This document shows, in pieces, positions 6,705 to 13,991 of a stretch of 26,936 nucleotides of DNA. Under the pieces are notes generated by a model, which saw only the letters and a list, made by a program, of their open reading frames with translations, was not told the origin of the DNA and did not search any database. Both the position numbers and the translations under genes were made by a program. Position 1 is the first letter of the stretch; every line of letters starts with the position of its first letter. This stretch comes from Cacconaster sp045601245 (GTDB taxonomy: Bacteria > Bacteroidota > Bacteroidia > Bacteroidales > UBA932). The stretch covers positions 1-26,936 of the forward strand of contig JAZRZH010000060.1 in assembly GCA_045601245.1 (NCBI GenBank). Reading direction: 5' to 3'.

Positions 6705-7583
6705 TCAATAATATAAATCATCTTTTGCCGAATATGCTATCCGACTCACGACGAAAAGTGCGGAAGCCGAGCATATTATCATTCCGAGGACCACCAGCAG
6801 GACAAACACTCTGACAAGAAGCCCCATATCGAAAAGGGAGAAGAGCAGCGCACTCGATTTTCTGACATATGCGACTGCCAGCCCGAGAATGGTGCAGGCG
6901 ATGATTCCCGAAACGGCGCCCTGGATTATGGCCTGATTCACGAACGGCTTGGCTATGAATGAATTTTTGGCTCCCACAAGCCGCATCGTATGTATTGTGA
7001 ATCTGCGCGCATAAATATTGAGGCGCACAGTGTTGTTGATGAGTGCGAACGAAATTATGAGCAACAGTACGATGACTACCGAAAGGGCTGCAGTGATCTT
7101 CTTGATATTTGCATTGAGCGCCTCTACCATAGATTCCTGATAAACCACCTCCTCCACTCTTTCGTCGGCAAGGAAATGCTTCTGAATAACAGCAAGGGAA
7201 TCTTTCGAAATCATATCCCCATCGAGATGGAGTTCCACCGAAACCGGGATCGGGGTGCTTTCAAATACGCTCAGGAAATCCTCACCAAGCATCGACTCGA
7301 GTTCTTCCGCCCCTCGTTCCTTAGATATATATTCCGCGCTGCGGACATGTTCCGAACCTGCAAGGCTGTCGGCATAAGCTTTGGCCTGTTTCTCCGTAAC
7401 CCTCTGTTTGAGAATAAGGGAAACCGCCATATTCTCTTTGAAATAGGAGGCTACACCCGAGGCGCTGGCACCGAATATGACTGACGCACCCACCAGAGTC
7501 AGTACCAGCGAGATGCTGATGACGGACGTGATGTAGGAGCGGACAAGCCTGCGGAGGACGATATTTTTCTCTTTTTTTGCCAT
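6705..7583 (-). CDS. ftsX: Cell division protein FtsX
   Basis: From the ATG at 7583 the product is 292 residues, MAKKEKNIVLRRLVRSYITS... A longer in-frame start at 7694 exists but would place the start codon inside the neighbouring gene and upstream of the promoter box at 7601-7608, so it is rejected. The layout is typical: a basic N-terminal tail, one membrane segment (about residues 18-38), an extracytoplasmic domain containing LILKQRVTEKQAKAYADSL and a PIPVSVELHLDG segment, then three membrane segments at the C-terminus. With FtsE, FtsX forms an ABC-type complex that controls septal peptidoglycan hydrolases. ftsE is not in this window. First gene of the ftsX-DUF3098-uppP-lpxH operon. Confidence 0.9.
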   Translation of the reverse strand: MAKKEKNIVLRRLVRSYITSVISISLVLTLVGASVIFGASASGVASYFKENMAVSLILKQRVTEKQAKAYADSLAGSEHVRSAEYISKERGAEELESMLGEDFLSVFESTPIPVSVELHLDGDMISKDSLAVIQKHFLADERVEEVVYQESMVEALNANIKKITAALSVVIVLLLIISFALINNTVRLNIYARRFTIHTMRLVGAKNSFIAKPFVNQAIIQGAVSGIIACTILGLAVAYVRKSSALLFSLFDMGLLVRVFVLLVVLGMIICSASALFVVSRIAYSAKDDLYY

Positions 7584-7600
7584 TGCAAACGATATGGCGT

Positions 7601-7608
7601 CAAAGGTA
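7601..7608 (-). promoter_or_regulatory. -7 promoter box for the ftsX operon
   Basis: The minus strand reads TACCTTTG, matching TAnnTTTG, 17 nt upstream of the chosen ftsX ATG. No clear -33 box was seen at 18-21 nt. It is divergent to the box at 7623-7630. Confidence 0.5.
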
Positions 7609-7622
7609 ATCAATTTTTTTAT

Positions 7623-7630
7623 TATCTTTG
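7623..7630 (+). promoter_or_regulatory. -7 promoter box for the glycogen-synthase-like/DUF4270 pair
   Basis: TATCTTTG matches TAnnTTTG exactly and lies 32 nt before the ATG at 7663. No good -33 box is present at the expected distance. Confidence 0.55.
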
Positions 7631-7662
7631 TATCGAATTTGCCCTTAAAACGACCCACGATT

Positions 7663-8502
7663 ATGGAAGAAACTAAAAGAGTACTTTTCATCAACTCCGA
7701 GATTTACCCGTATCTGCCTGAGTCAGATATCGCTATAGCCGGCAGGTTCCTGCCGCAGGGGATCCAGGAGGCAGGCAGGGAAATCCGCTCGTTCATGCCG
7801 CGCTACGGTTGCGTAAATGAACGGAGGAACCAGTTGCACGAAGTGATCCGCCTGTCCGGAATGAACATTGTCATCGGCAATGTGGACCAGCCTCTTGTCA
7901 TCAAGGTCTCTTCCATTTCCGCCGCCAGGATGCAAGTCTATTTTATCGACAATGAGGACTACTTCCAAAGGAAAGCCGTGCACCGTGACGCTGAAGGCAA
8001 ATTCTTCGAAGACAATGGCGAACGCGCCATATTCTTCGCGCGCGGGGTTCTGGAGACCGTCAAGAAACTGCGCTGGAAGCCTGACGTGATCCACTGCCAG
8101 GGCTGGATTTCACATTTCATCCCTGTCTACCTCAAGAAAGTCTACAAGAACGACCCGATCTTCGAAGAGGCAAAGGTTGTGCTCTCTCTTTACAACGATG
8201 CGGTCACCGAGCAATTCCAGGCTGATATGCTTGACAAGCTGATAACAGGAGGCCTTAAAAAATCAGACGCATCTGTAATTAAGGAGGCCAATGGCATAAA
8301 TCTTGCGAAACTTGCCATCCAGTACTCCGACGGCATCATTCTCGGCACTGAAGCCCCCGCACAGGAACTTCTGGATTGTGCGAACGCGAAGAAACTGCCG
8401 GTTCTCCCATACTGCAAAATTGGTATGCAGGAGACGGATTACATCAAACAGTACAACGCTTTTTACGACCAAATATTGACAACAAATGCGAAAAGCAAAT
8501 AA
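7663..8502 (+). CDS. Glycogen/starch synthase-like protein, N-terminal GT5 domain only
   Basis: A 279-residue cytoplasmic protein resembling only the N-terminal Rossmann domain of GT5 glycogen synthases: VLFINSEIYPYLPESD at residues 7-22 and KPDVIHCQGWISHFIPVYL at 139-157. Full-length GlgA is about 480 residues with a second, GT1-like C-terminal domain that is absent here. The K-x-G-G-L ADP-glucose-binding motif expected just after the first strand is replaced by ESDIAIAGR. Short proteins of this kind are common in Bacteroidales, often beside DUF4270, so it is probably an intact conserved protein and not a broken gene, but normal glycogen synthase activity is doubtful. Its last 17 nt overlap the DUF4270 gene start. 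Confidence 0.75.
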   Translation: MEETKRVLFINSEIYPYLPESDIAIAGRFLPQGIQEAGREIRSFMPRYGCVNERRNQLHEVIRLSGMNIVIGNVDQPLVIKVSSISAARMQVYFIDNEDYFQRKAVHRDAEGKFFEDNGERAIFFARGVLETVKKLRWKPDVIHCQGWISHFIPVYLKKVYKNDPIFEEAKVVLSLYNDAVTEQFQADMLDKLITGGLKKSDASVIKEANGINLAKLAIQYSDGIILGTEAPAQELLDCANAKKLPVLPYCKIGMQETDYIKQYNAFYDQILTTNAKSK

Positions 8503-10108
8503 AGTCACGACCATCCTCGCATTGTCCCTCTCGACAATGCTATCCTTCATATCCTGCATCAATACGGACAAGACACTCGGTGCGGACTTCGTTCCGACTA
8601 ACCAGGACATTTCCATCAGAACCGTCGAATTTGACCTTCCTGTCGGACAGAAATTGTCAGACAGTCTCCAGACAATGATGTCATCCACCATCATCACAGG
8701 AACCCTCAACGCTGGCGAATTCGGGAAGGTCCGCATAGGCACAGCGCTCTCCATAGTGCCGAGCAAGGATTCGACACAGTGGGGCAAGGATCCTGTTTTC
8801 AAGGAGATGTATGTGGACCTGATCAAGGGTGAAATACAGACGATAGCGGACGACCAGAAACACATACCCCAGAATATATATGTCCGCCAGCTTGCGATAG
8901 AGCTTGACAGTACGCATTTCTACAACAATTCCATCAAAATGACGGATGTCAGCAACCTGGACATATGCGGCGGAGCAAATGTATATACCGGAGGCGACAC
9001 ACTGAGAATCTATTTCAACAAAGCACTTGCTGAACAGATGTTCAGATGCAGCAGCGAGGAACTTGACAGTGCGGAGCTTTTTATGCGCAAATGTCACGGC
9101 CTCTATTTTTATACAGACGAAGCTGAAGAAGACGAAGGCAGCGGTAGAATTAACAAGTTCGACACAAGTTCATCATACGTTGTATTGAAATATTCATCCA
9201 TCAATGACAACGGAATCCGCAGAGACACGACAACATATTTCGAACTCGGCAACTATTACAACCTGATGTCAATAGAATGCGGTAAGAAGGAAATGGAAAC
9301 TGAAAATGCAACCGATGAGATTCGATATCAGGGTCTCACCGGCATAAAGCCATACATTAACGGTCTCGAACTGCGCACAATGCTGGAGAACTGGATGCAA
9401 AGTGAAGGAATTGACAACAATGCGATACTCATTTCAAAGGCGACATTCGAGTTTCCGTTTGAGTATTCAGGAAATCCCGATCAGCTCGACTCGTACCCTG
9501 AAAACCTATACATTGTAAACAGGCACAGGTCCGAAGGATACACTGTATATACCCCTATCAGCGAGATCTACTCAAGTTCATATGACAAAGGCTCAATCAA
9601 CAGGTCACTTATGTACTATAAACCGGATGCAGGGCTTTTGATCCAGAATCTCATAAGGAAAAAAGTGGAGGAAATCACAGATGAGGATGACATCTGGATA
9701 ATCTCCACGATGTCATATACCGAAGACGACTCGTCATCCAGCAGTTACTATGACCCATACGGTATGTACGGATATGATCCTTACGGATATGGCTATGGAG
9801 GATACGGATACAGCCCTTACGGATATGGCTACGGCGGATATGGCGGGTACGGTGGATACGGCTATGGAGGATACGGCGGCTATGGTTACAGTCCTTACGG
9901 TTATGGCGGATACGGATACGACCCTTATGGATACGGCTACGGATATGGTTATGGGTATGGATACGGCTACGGTTACGGCAGCGGTTCCTCTTCGTCCGGC
10001 GACACCTATTATTATACGGACTATATGAACTACGGCCAGTGCAAGCTCAACGGCACTTCAGCTGAAAGATGTCCGAAACTCAGGATAACCTATACGGTGC
10101 TCAAGTAA
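8486..10108 (+). CDS. DUF4270 lipoprotein with a Gly/Tyr-rich insert
   Basis: A 540-residue protein with a lipoprotein signal (lipobox cysteine at residue 24, SFISC). The body, from NTDKTLGADFVPTNQD onward, is predicted to be mostly beta strand, and the conserved end reads CPKLRITYTVLK; both fit the Bacteroidota DUF4270 family, whose function is unknown. Residues about 420-500 form a low-complexity tract of Y-G, Y-G-G and S/D-P-Y-G units flanked by serine runs, inserted before the last conserved strands. The gene starts 17 nt inside the upstream GT5-like gene, suggesting coupled translation, and a terminator follows at 10135-10164. The family call is good; the insert is covered separately. 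Confidence 0.8.
   Translation: MRKANKVTTILALSLSTMLSFISCINTDKTLGADFVPTNQDISIRTVEFDLPVGQKLSDSLQTMMSSTIITGTLNAGEFGKVRIGTALSIVPSKDSTQWGKDPVFKEMYVDLIKGEIQTIADDQKHIPQNIYVRQLAIELDSTHFYNNSIKMTDVSNLDICGGANVYTGGDTLRIYFNKALAEQMFRCSSEELDSAELFMRKCHGLYFYTDEAEEDEGSGRINKFDTSSSYVVLKYSSINDNGIRRDTTTYFELGNYYNLMSIECGKKEMETENATDEIRYQGLTGIKPYINGLELRTMLENWMQSEGIDNNAILISKATFEFPFEYSGNPDQLDSYPENLYIVNRHRSEGYTVYTPISEIYSSSYDKGSINRSLMYYKPDAGLLIQNLIRKKVEEITDEDDIWIISTMSYTEDDSSSSSYYDPYGMYGYDPYGYGYGGYGYSPYGYGYGGYGGYGGYGYGGYGGYGYSPYGYGGYGYDPYGYGYGYGYGYGYGYGYGSGSSSSGDTYYYTDYMNYGQCKLNGTSAERCPKLRITYTVLK
9745..9990 (+). repeat. In-frame Gly/Tyr-codon repeat tract inside the DUF4270 gene
   Basis: About 245 nt made almost wholly of TAC/TAT and GGA/GGC codons, encoding repeats such as YGYGGYGYSPYG and, at the end, a run of alternating Y-G. 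The DNA is imperfectly repetitive (recurring GGATACGG and GGCTATGG words) with codon-level variation, so it is not a recent exact tandem duplication. Such tracts can change length in 3- or 6-nt steps. Confidence 0.9.
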
Positions 10109-10134
10109 TTTATCACTGAAATAATTCTATGCGG

Positions 10135-10164
10135 AGGGCTGCTCAACGGCGGCCCTTATTTTTT
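10135..10164 (+). terminator. Rho-independent terminator after the DUF4270 gene
   Basis: AGGGCTGC (10135-10142) pairs with GCGGCCCT (10149-10156), including one G-T pair, around a 6-nt loop. A T-rich tail follows (10157-10164). It is 27 nt after the stop codon. Confidence 0.75.
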
Positions 10165-10256
10165 GTGGCACTGCCTCGTTCCCGCCTATGGTCGGTAGCA
10201 GCTGGTCACCGGATACGAAGGCTTGTGGCAGCCGAAGAGAGCTCCGCTTATACGAA

Positions 10257-10290
10257 GAGGCCGGTCAAAAAGAGATTTTTGACCGGCCTC
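10257..10290. terminator. Perfect 15-bp hairpin between convergent genes
   Basis: GAGGCCGGTCAAAAA (10257-10271) is perfectly complementary to TTTTTGACCGGCCTC (10276-10290) around a GAGA loop. It lies 21 nt beyond the stop of the C69 dipeptidase (minus strand) and past the plus-strand terminator of the DUF4270 gene. Neither side has a classical T-tract outside the stem, so it may be a terminator for the minus-strand gene or a transcript-stabilising stem. Confidence 0.6.
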
Positions 10291-10310
10291 CAATCTTGAA
10301 TAGAAACTGA

Positions 10311-12005
10311 CTACTTCAACTTAGGAACTCTGAAGAAGTCGCCTGTCTCATTTACGATGGCCTTCTTGAATGCAGGGTTGAGACCCTTGACACTCGGACT
10401 TACAGGGGCGAAATCACGGCCTTCGAATGTAATGAAATTGCCGTTCTCGTCCTGCTTCTTGATATTGCCGTCAAGATACTTGATGAGAATATACTTATCA
10501 AGTTCCTTCCACTTGTCGAAGAGGGCGTCCTGCTCTGCGATGGAGAACTTGGTGAGGTACTTGACAGCCTTCTTAGGAGACTTCTGATACATATCAAGAA
10601 CCTTTACATCGTTTTCGGCGATCTTGGCAACCATCTCGGCCTCGTGCTTTCTTATCACTTCCGCGACCTCGTCACCGGTGGTGTTGTAATGGAGATAGCA
10701 GAACTGCGCAACGCGGTTCACAGCCCAGAACATAGAGGTCTCTGAATATTTGATAAGGCTTCCGTTGCCGAATCTGTAATGGTCCGAAATATCCTTCGAG
10801 CAGGCATAAACCGGTGTGAGAGGAGCCGTTCCGGCATCATCCACAGCAAACCAGATAACGCCGCCAACCTCGTCAGGGAGCCAGTTGCGGGCCTGGCCGA
10901 TAAACCAGAAACCGGTCTGAGGAACAGCGGTAGCGCGCTCGTTCATATATTTGACGCCGTCGACAGTCCAGTCATTATCCCTCCAGCGGACAGGGCACTC
11001 GTGAGGGCCTGCGGCAACGCCCTTGCGCATATCGAAAGGAGTACCTTCATAGTGGTCACGCATTGCGGCAGCGAGCATTTCAACGGATATCTTGGTCTTC
11101 GGCTTGACCCAGAGCGGAAGTCTGTGTGAAGGGTTCTTGCAGGTCACGTAGTCGATATACTGATACATATCGATATCACCGAATCTGTTGAAGAAACTCC
11201 AGACGCGGTTGTCGCAAGTACGCATATAACCTTGTGCATCGAGCGGACAGTATGTGTCAGCGAAGCTGAAATCCTCATCGGTACCCTCATACCATCCGTT
11301 CCTGCGCGCCTCGTCCACTACATCCTTGGAGTAGAGGCAGTTTTCCGGATCGTTGAAATCAATCTTGGTGATGCGGGCATTGTTTGCATGGGCGCAGATA
11401 TATCCGTCAGGGATGCGCTTTGCAACCCATACGATACCCTTGTTGGTGTTTACACCATTGGCATCATAATGCGGGCAGCGCGGGAAAATATCCATAATCC
11501 ACGCCTCCTCCTTGTCGCCGAAGGAGAGAGTCTCTCCGGTCTGGCAGTAACCGTACTCATCGGTGAGCTGCGCAAACAGAAGGATTGCCTGGCGGGCGGT
11601 AGTGCAGCGCTGCAGGCAGATATTCATTACGGAACCGTAGTCGAGGATCGCGGTCGTATCCGGAGTCTGCTTGCGGCCGTCGTATGTCGTCTCACCGATG
11701 ATGAGCTGATGCTCGTTCATGTTGCAGATGACGTTATATGTGTGCGGAGCCTGAGGGATCTCTCCGTGATAGTAGAAAGGTCCGCGAAAGTCGGAACCCC
11801 ACTGATAAATGCTCCTGGTCTCGCCTTTCTTGTGGTCCCCTGCGAGTTCGTATGCAAGGCAGCCGTAGCGGGTGTGCGAATCCGCAGCATCGGAGACCAT
11901 AACGGAACCGTCGGCGGAAGCGCCCTTGGTGACAATTAAATTCGTACAAGCGAAGCCGTATGTTGCAGCGAACATCAATACGGCAGAAAGCAGAATCTTT
12001 TTCAT
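10311..12005 (-). CDS. Dipeptidase, peptidase family C69 (N-terminal-nucleophile cysteine hydrolase)
   Basis: A 564-residue protein with a signal peptide (MKKILLSAVLMFAATYGFA) ending directly before C20. In C69 enzymes the mature N-terminal cysteine is the nucleophile, and the sequence CTNLIVTKGASADGSVMVS from C20 fits that arrangement: cleavage of the signal exposes the active residue. Further family features are the DADSH-like AADSHTRYG, NEHQLIIGETTYDGR, and GETLSFGDKEEAWIMDIFP. The enzyme would hydrolyse dipeptides in the periplasm. The gene lies 40 nt downstream of fabF with a terminator in between, yet no TAnnTTTG box is visible in that gap. A short hairpin follows the 3' end at 10257-10290. 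Confidence 0.9.
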   Translation of the reverse strand: MKKILLSAVLMFAATYGFACTNLIVTKGASADGSVMVSDAADSHTRYGCLAYELAGDHKKGETRSIYQWGSDFRGPFYYHGEIPQAPHTYNVICNMNEHQLIIGETTYDGRKQTPDTTAILDYGSVMNICLQRCTTARQAILLFAQLTDEYGYCQTGETLSFGDKEEAWIMDIFPRCPHYDANGVNTNKGIVWVAKRIPDGYICAHANNARITKIDFNDPENCLYSKDVVDEARRNGWYEGTDEDFSFADTYCPLDAQGYMRTCDNRVWSFFNRFGDIDMYQYIDYVTCKNPSHRLPLWVKPKTKISVEMLAAAMRDHYEGTPFDMRKGVAAGPHECPVRWRDNDWTVDGVKYMNERATAVPQTGFWFIGQARNWLPDEVGGVIWFAVDDAGTAPLTPVYACSKDISDHYRFGNGSLIKYSETSMFWAVNRVAQFCYLHYNTTGDEVAEVIRKHEAEMVAKIAENDVKVLDMYQKSPKKAVKYLTKFSIAEQDALFDKWKELDKYILIKYLDGNIKKQDENGNFITFEGRDFAPVSPSVKGLNPAFKKAIVNETGDFFRVPKLK

Positions 12006-12017
12006 AATACCGATATT

Positions 12018-12040
12018 AAAAAAAATGGCGCGTAAGCGCC
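12018..12040 (-). terminator. Rho-independent terminator after fabF
   Basis: GGCGC (12027-12031) pairs with GCGCC (12036-12040) around a GTAA/TTAC loop. On the minus strand a T run (complement of 12018-12025) follows. It lies 6 nt beyond the fabF stop, just upstream of the C69 dipeptidase gene. Confidence 0.7.
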
Positions 12041-12045
12041 GTAAA

Positions 12046-13296
12046 CTATTTCAGTGTCTTGAGAATCAGACAGGCATTCTGCCCGCCGAAACCGAAATTG
12101 TTGCTCATCGCAACCTTCACCTCACGGTGCCGCGGTCCGTCCAACGTAAGATCGAGCTTATAGTCGATATCCGGGTCCTCTTCCTTGAAATTGATGGTCT
12201 GAGGTATGATGCCGTCCATCATCGCGTGTATGCAGGCCAATGCCTCGATAGCGCCGGCAGCTCCTAACAGATGTCCTGTCATCGATTTTGTGGCGTCGAT
12301 GCTGACCTTATATGCGTCATCGCCGAACACGTTCTTGATTGCACCAAGCTCCGCAATGTCGCCGAGTTTGGTGGACGTGCCGTGCGTATTGATGTAATCG
12401 ATGCAGTCCGGCGTCATCCCGGCATCCCTGAGGGCACCTTCAATGGCTTCAGAGGCAGCCTTTCCGTCCGGATCCGGAGCGGTGATATGATGTGCGTCGC
12501 AGGAGAATGCCGCGCCTGCTATCTCTGCATAAATTTTCGCTCCCCTGCGTACAGCATGCTCGTACTCTTCAAGCACAAGGACACCGGAGCCTTCGGCTAT
12601 CACGAAACCGTCACGTGTATTGTCGAACGGGCGTGAAGCCGTGGCCGCTTCGTCATTGTTGGTGGAAAGTGCGTGGAGAGCATTGAATCCGCCTACACCG
12701 GAACGGCAGATCGGAGCCTCGCTGCCGCCTGCAAGCATAATGTCAGCACGGCCGAGACGGATCATATCATAAGCGGAACCGATGCAGTGGGATGATGACG
12801 CGCAGGCAGAGGATATCGAAAAATTCGGACCGCGAAGGCCGTAGCGTATCGCAATCGTGCCCGATGAAATATTGGTAATGATTTTCGGAATCAGAAACGG
12901 GCTGAAGCGCGGTGCTTCGCCCTCTTTATATTCCAGCAGTTCCTGTTCGAGGGTCTCTATGCCTCCGACACCGGAACCGACCAGCACGCCGACACGTGTA
13001 AGATCCTCCTCCTCGAAATCGAGGCCGCTGTCCTTAACCGCCTGGTCGGCGGCGGCAACCGCATATTGTGAATAGCGGTCATTCTTTCTCGCCTCCTTGC
13101 GGTCGAGTCCATACTCCTCCGGAACGAATCCGGTCACCTGGCAGGCGAATCTGGTTTTAAAAAGAGTTGTGTCAAACCGGTCTATCTCAGATACCCCGCT
13201 CAAACCTCTGTCGAGGTTGGCGAAATAAGTTGGAACATCATTTCCAAGAGGATTGATGGTTCCGAGGCCGGTGACTACAACTCTTTTCAGTGGCAT
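12046..13296 (-). CDS. fabF: Beta-ketoacyl-ACP synthase II
   Basis: A 416-residue thiolase-fold enzyme starting MPLKRVVVTGLGTINPLGN. The Cys-His-His catalytic set is visible: C165 in SSACASSSHCIGSA, H305 in NTHGTSTKLGD and H342 in SMTGHLLGAAGAIEA. The C-terminal NNFGFGGQNACLIL glycine-rich segment is also present. FabF condenses malonyl-ACP with acyl-ACP in type II fatty acid elongation in the cytoplasm. It lies 29 nt downstream of acpP, the standard acpP-fabF pairing, and shares the promoter at 13621-13652. The H-H set and length (about 412-420) agree with FabF; FabB is less likely because of the acpP context. Confidence 0.97.
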   Translation of the reverse strand: MPLKRVVVTGLGTINPLGNDVPTYFANLDRGLSGVSEIDRFDTTLFKTRFACQVTGFVPEEYGLDRKEARKNDRYSQYAVAAADQAVKDSGLDFEEEDLTRVGVLVGSGVGGIETLEQELLEYKEGEAPRFSPFLIPKIITNISSGTIAIRYGLRGPNFSISSACASSSHCIGSAYDMIRLGRADIMLAGGSEAPICRSGVGGFNALHALSTNNDEAATASRPFDNTRDGFVIAEGSGVLVLEEYEHAVRRGAKIYAEIAGAAFSCDAHHITAPDPDGKAASEAIEGALRDAGMTPDCIDYINTHGTSTKLGDIAELGAIKNVFGDDAYKVSIDATKSMTGHLLGAAGAIEALACIHAMMDGIIPQTINFKEEDPDIDYKLDLTLDGPRHREVKVAMSNNFGFGGQNACLILKTLK

Positions 13297-13325
13297 CTGG
13301 CTAAAAGCAGCCGTCCTTGTCGGCG

Positions 13326-13565
13326 CTACTTGGCAACGCTTTCGGAAATGAAATCGACTGCGTCCTTAACTGTAGATATCTTCTCTGCGACATCATCCGG
13401 GATGGTGATATCGAATGCCTTTTCGAATTCCATGATAAGCTCCACAGTATCAAGAGAGTCTGCTCCGAGATCATTGGTGAAGCTTGCTGACTCCACCACG
13501 TCGCCTTCATCAACACCGAGTTTATCGACGATGATAGCCTTTACCTTTGATGTAATGTCTTCCAT
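13326..13565 (-). CDS. acpP: Acyl carrier protein
   Basis: A 79-residue acidic protein, MEDITSKVKAIIVDKLGVDE..., with the D-S-L phosphopantetheine site at GADSLDTVEL (S37). Helix II reads TVELIMEFEKAF, as in other bacterial ACPs, and the length is standard. The serine is modified by AcpS with 4'-phosphopantetheine, and the protein carries growing acyl chains through fatty acid and lipid A synthesis. fabF follows after 29 nt. A complete Bacteroidota promoter lies 56 nt upstream. Confidence 0.98.
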   Translation of the reverse strand: MEDITSKVKAIIVDKLGVDEGDVVESASFTNDLGADSLDTVELIMEFEKAFDITIPDDVAEKISTVKDAVDFISESVAK

Positions 13566-13620
13566 ATAATTCAGTTTAAAATTTTCAAATCAATACTCGT
13601 GCATCAAGCACAATGAAATG

Positions 13621-13652
13621 CAAATATAGGACATTTTTCCGATGAGTCAAAA
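13621..13652 (-). promoter_or_regulatory. Bacteroidota-type promoter for acpP-fabF
   Basis: The minus strand reads TTTTG (13652-13648), exactly 19 nt, then TATATTTG (13628-13621). Both boxes match the TTTG-N19-TAnnTTTG consensus. The predicted leader before the acpP ATG is about 50 nt. Confidence 0.85.
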
Positions 13653-13875
13653 TTTTAAGCAGTCATCCGGTCAATCTGCCGGATAACGGATATTCCGGAA
13701 AAGTTCCGGTTCACTGCTCTCGGAAAAAAATCCTGCGTGCGTTTCAACATTTTGATTTTAGACTGTACTTCAAATCAAAAGTTAAATCTCCATAAACGGA
13801 AATTTGCAATATCGGCAATTTCACTTATCTGCAATTACGCTTCGAAAATTCAGATTCGGCACCGGCCCAAGCATG

Positions 13876-13935
13876 GAAAAGCCGACAAAAACAGCATTGT
13901 TCCGCGATCTCCACAAAGTGCATAATCGGCTTTTC
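13876..13935. repeat. 10-bp perfect inverted repeat upstream of the fimbrial promoter
   Basis: GAAAAGCCGA (13876-13885) and TCGGCTTTTC (13926-13935) are exact reverse complements separated by 40 nt. They end 30 nt before the -7 box at 13965. They could be an operator pair or a stem; no promoter box is seen between them. Confidence 0.6.
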
Positions 13936-13964
13936 AGGGATATACAAGGCGCATTTTGAGGCCA

Positions 13965-13972
13965 TATCTTTG
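13965..13972 (+). promoter_or_regulatory. -7 promoter box for the fimbrial operon
   Basis: TATCTTTG matches TAnnTTTG and lies 20 nt before the DUF3575 ATG at 13992. No -33 box is apparent at 19-21 nt, which would fit a promoter that depends on an activator. Confidence 0.55.
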
Positions 13973-13991
13973 CCCCGCAAAACGAACGGAA

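Larger units (their letters stand above)
13566..13991. other. 426-bp non-coding gap between acpP and the fimbrial operon
   Basis: No gene is supported here. The left part holds the acpP promoter (13621-13652) followed by four clustered CCGG-centred words (13666-13709). The right part holds a 10-bp inverted repeat, GAAAAGCCGA (13876-13885) with TCGGCTTTTC (13926-13935), and a -7 box for the fimbrial operon (13965-13972). A 62-codon open frame at 13737-13925 has no start context, signal peptide or recognisable motif and is not called. The middle section (13710-13870) is AT-rich with no feature I can name. Confidence 0.7.

Noticed and set aside
9745..9990. CRISPR-like or minisatellite array
   Set aside because: The repetition is a codon-level Gly/Tyr pattern in frame with the DUF4270 protein; there are no constant repeats with unique spacers.
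11232..11939. Plus-strand open frame of 235 codons opposite the C69 dipeptidase
   Set aside because: It is a shadow of the conserved minus-strand gene, without family features or upstream signals.
13737..13925. 62-codon open frame in the gap before the fimbrial operon
   Set aside because: No family resemblance, no signal, and it runs through the inverted repeat region; most likely chance.
13876..13972. Invertible promoter (phase-variation switch) for the fimbrial operon
   Set aside because: The inverted repeats do not enclose the -7 box, no promoter box lies between them, and no recombinase gene is seen nearby.
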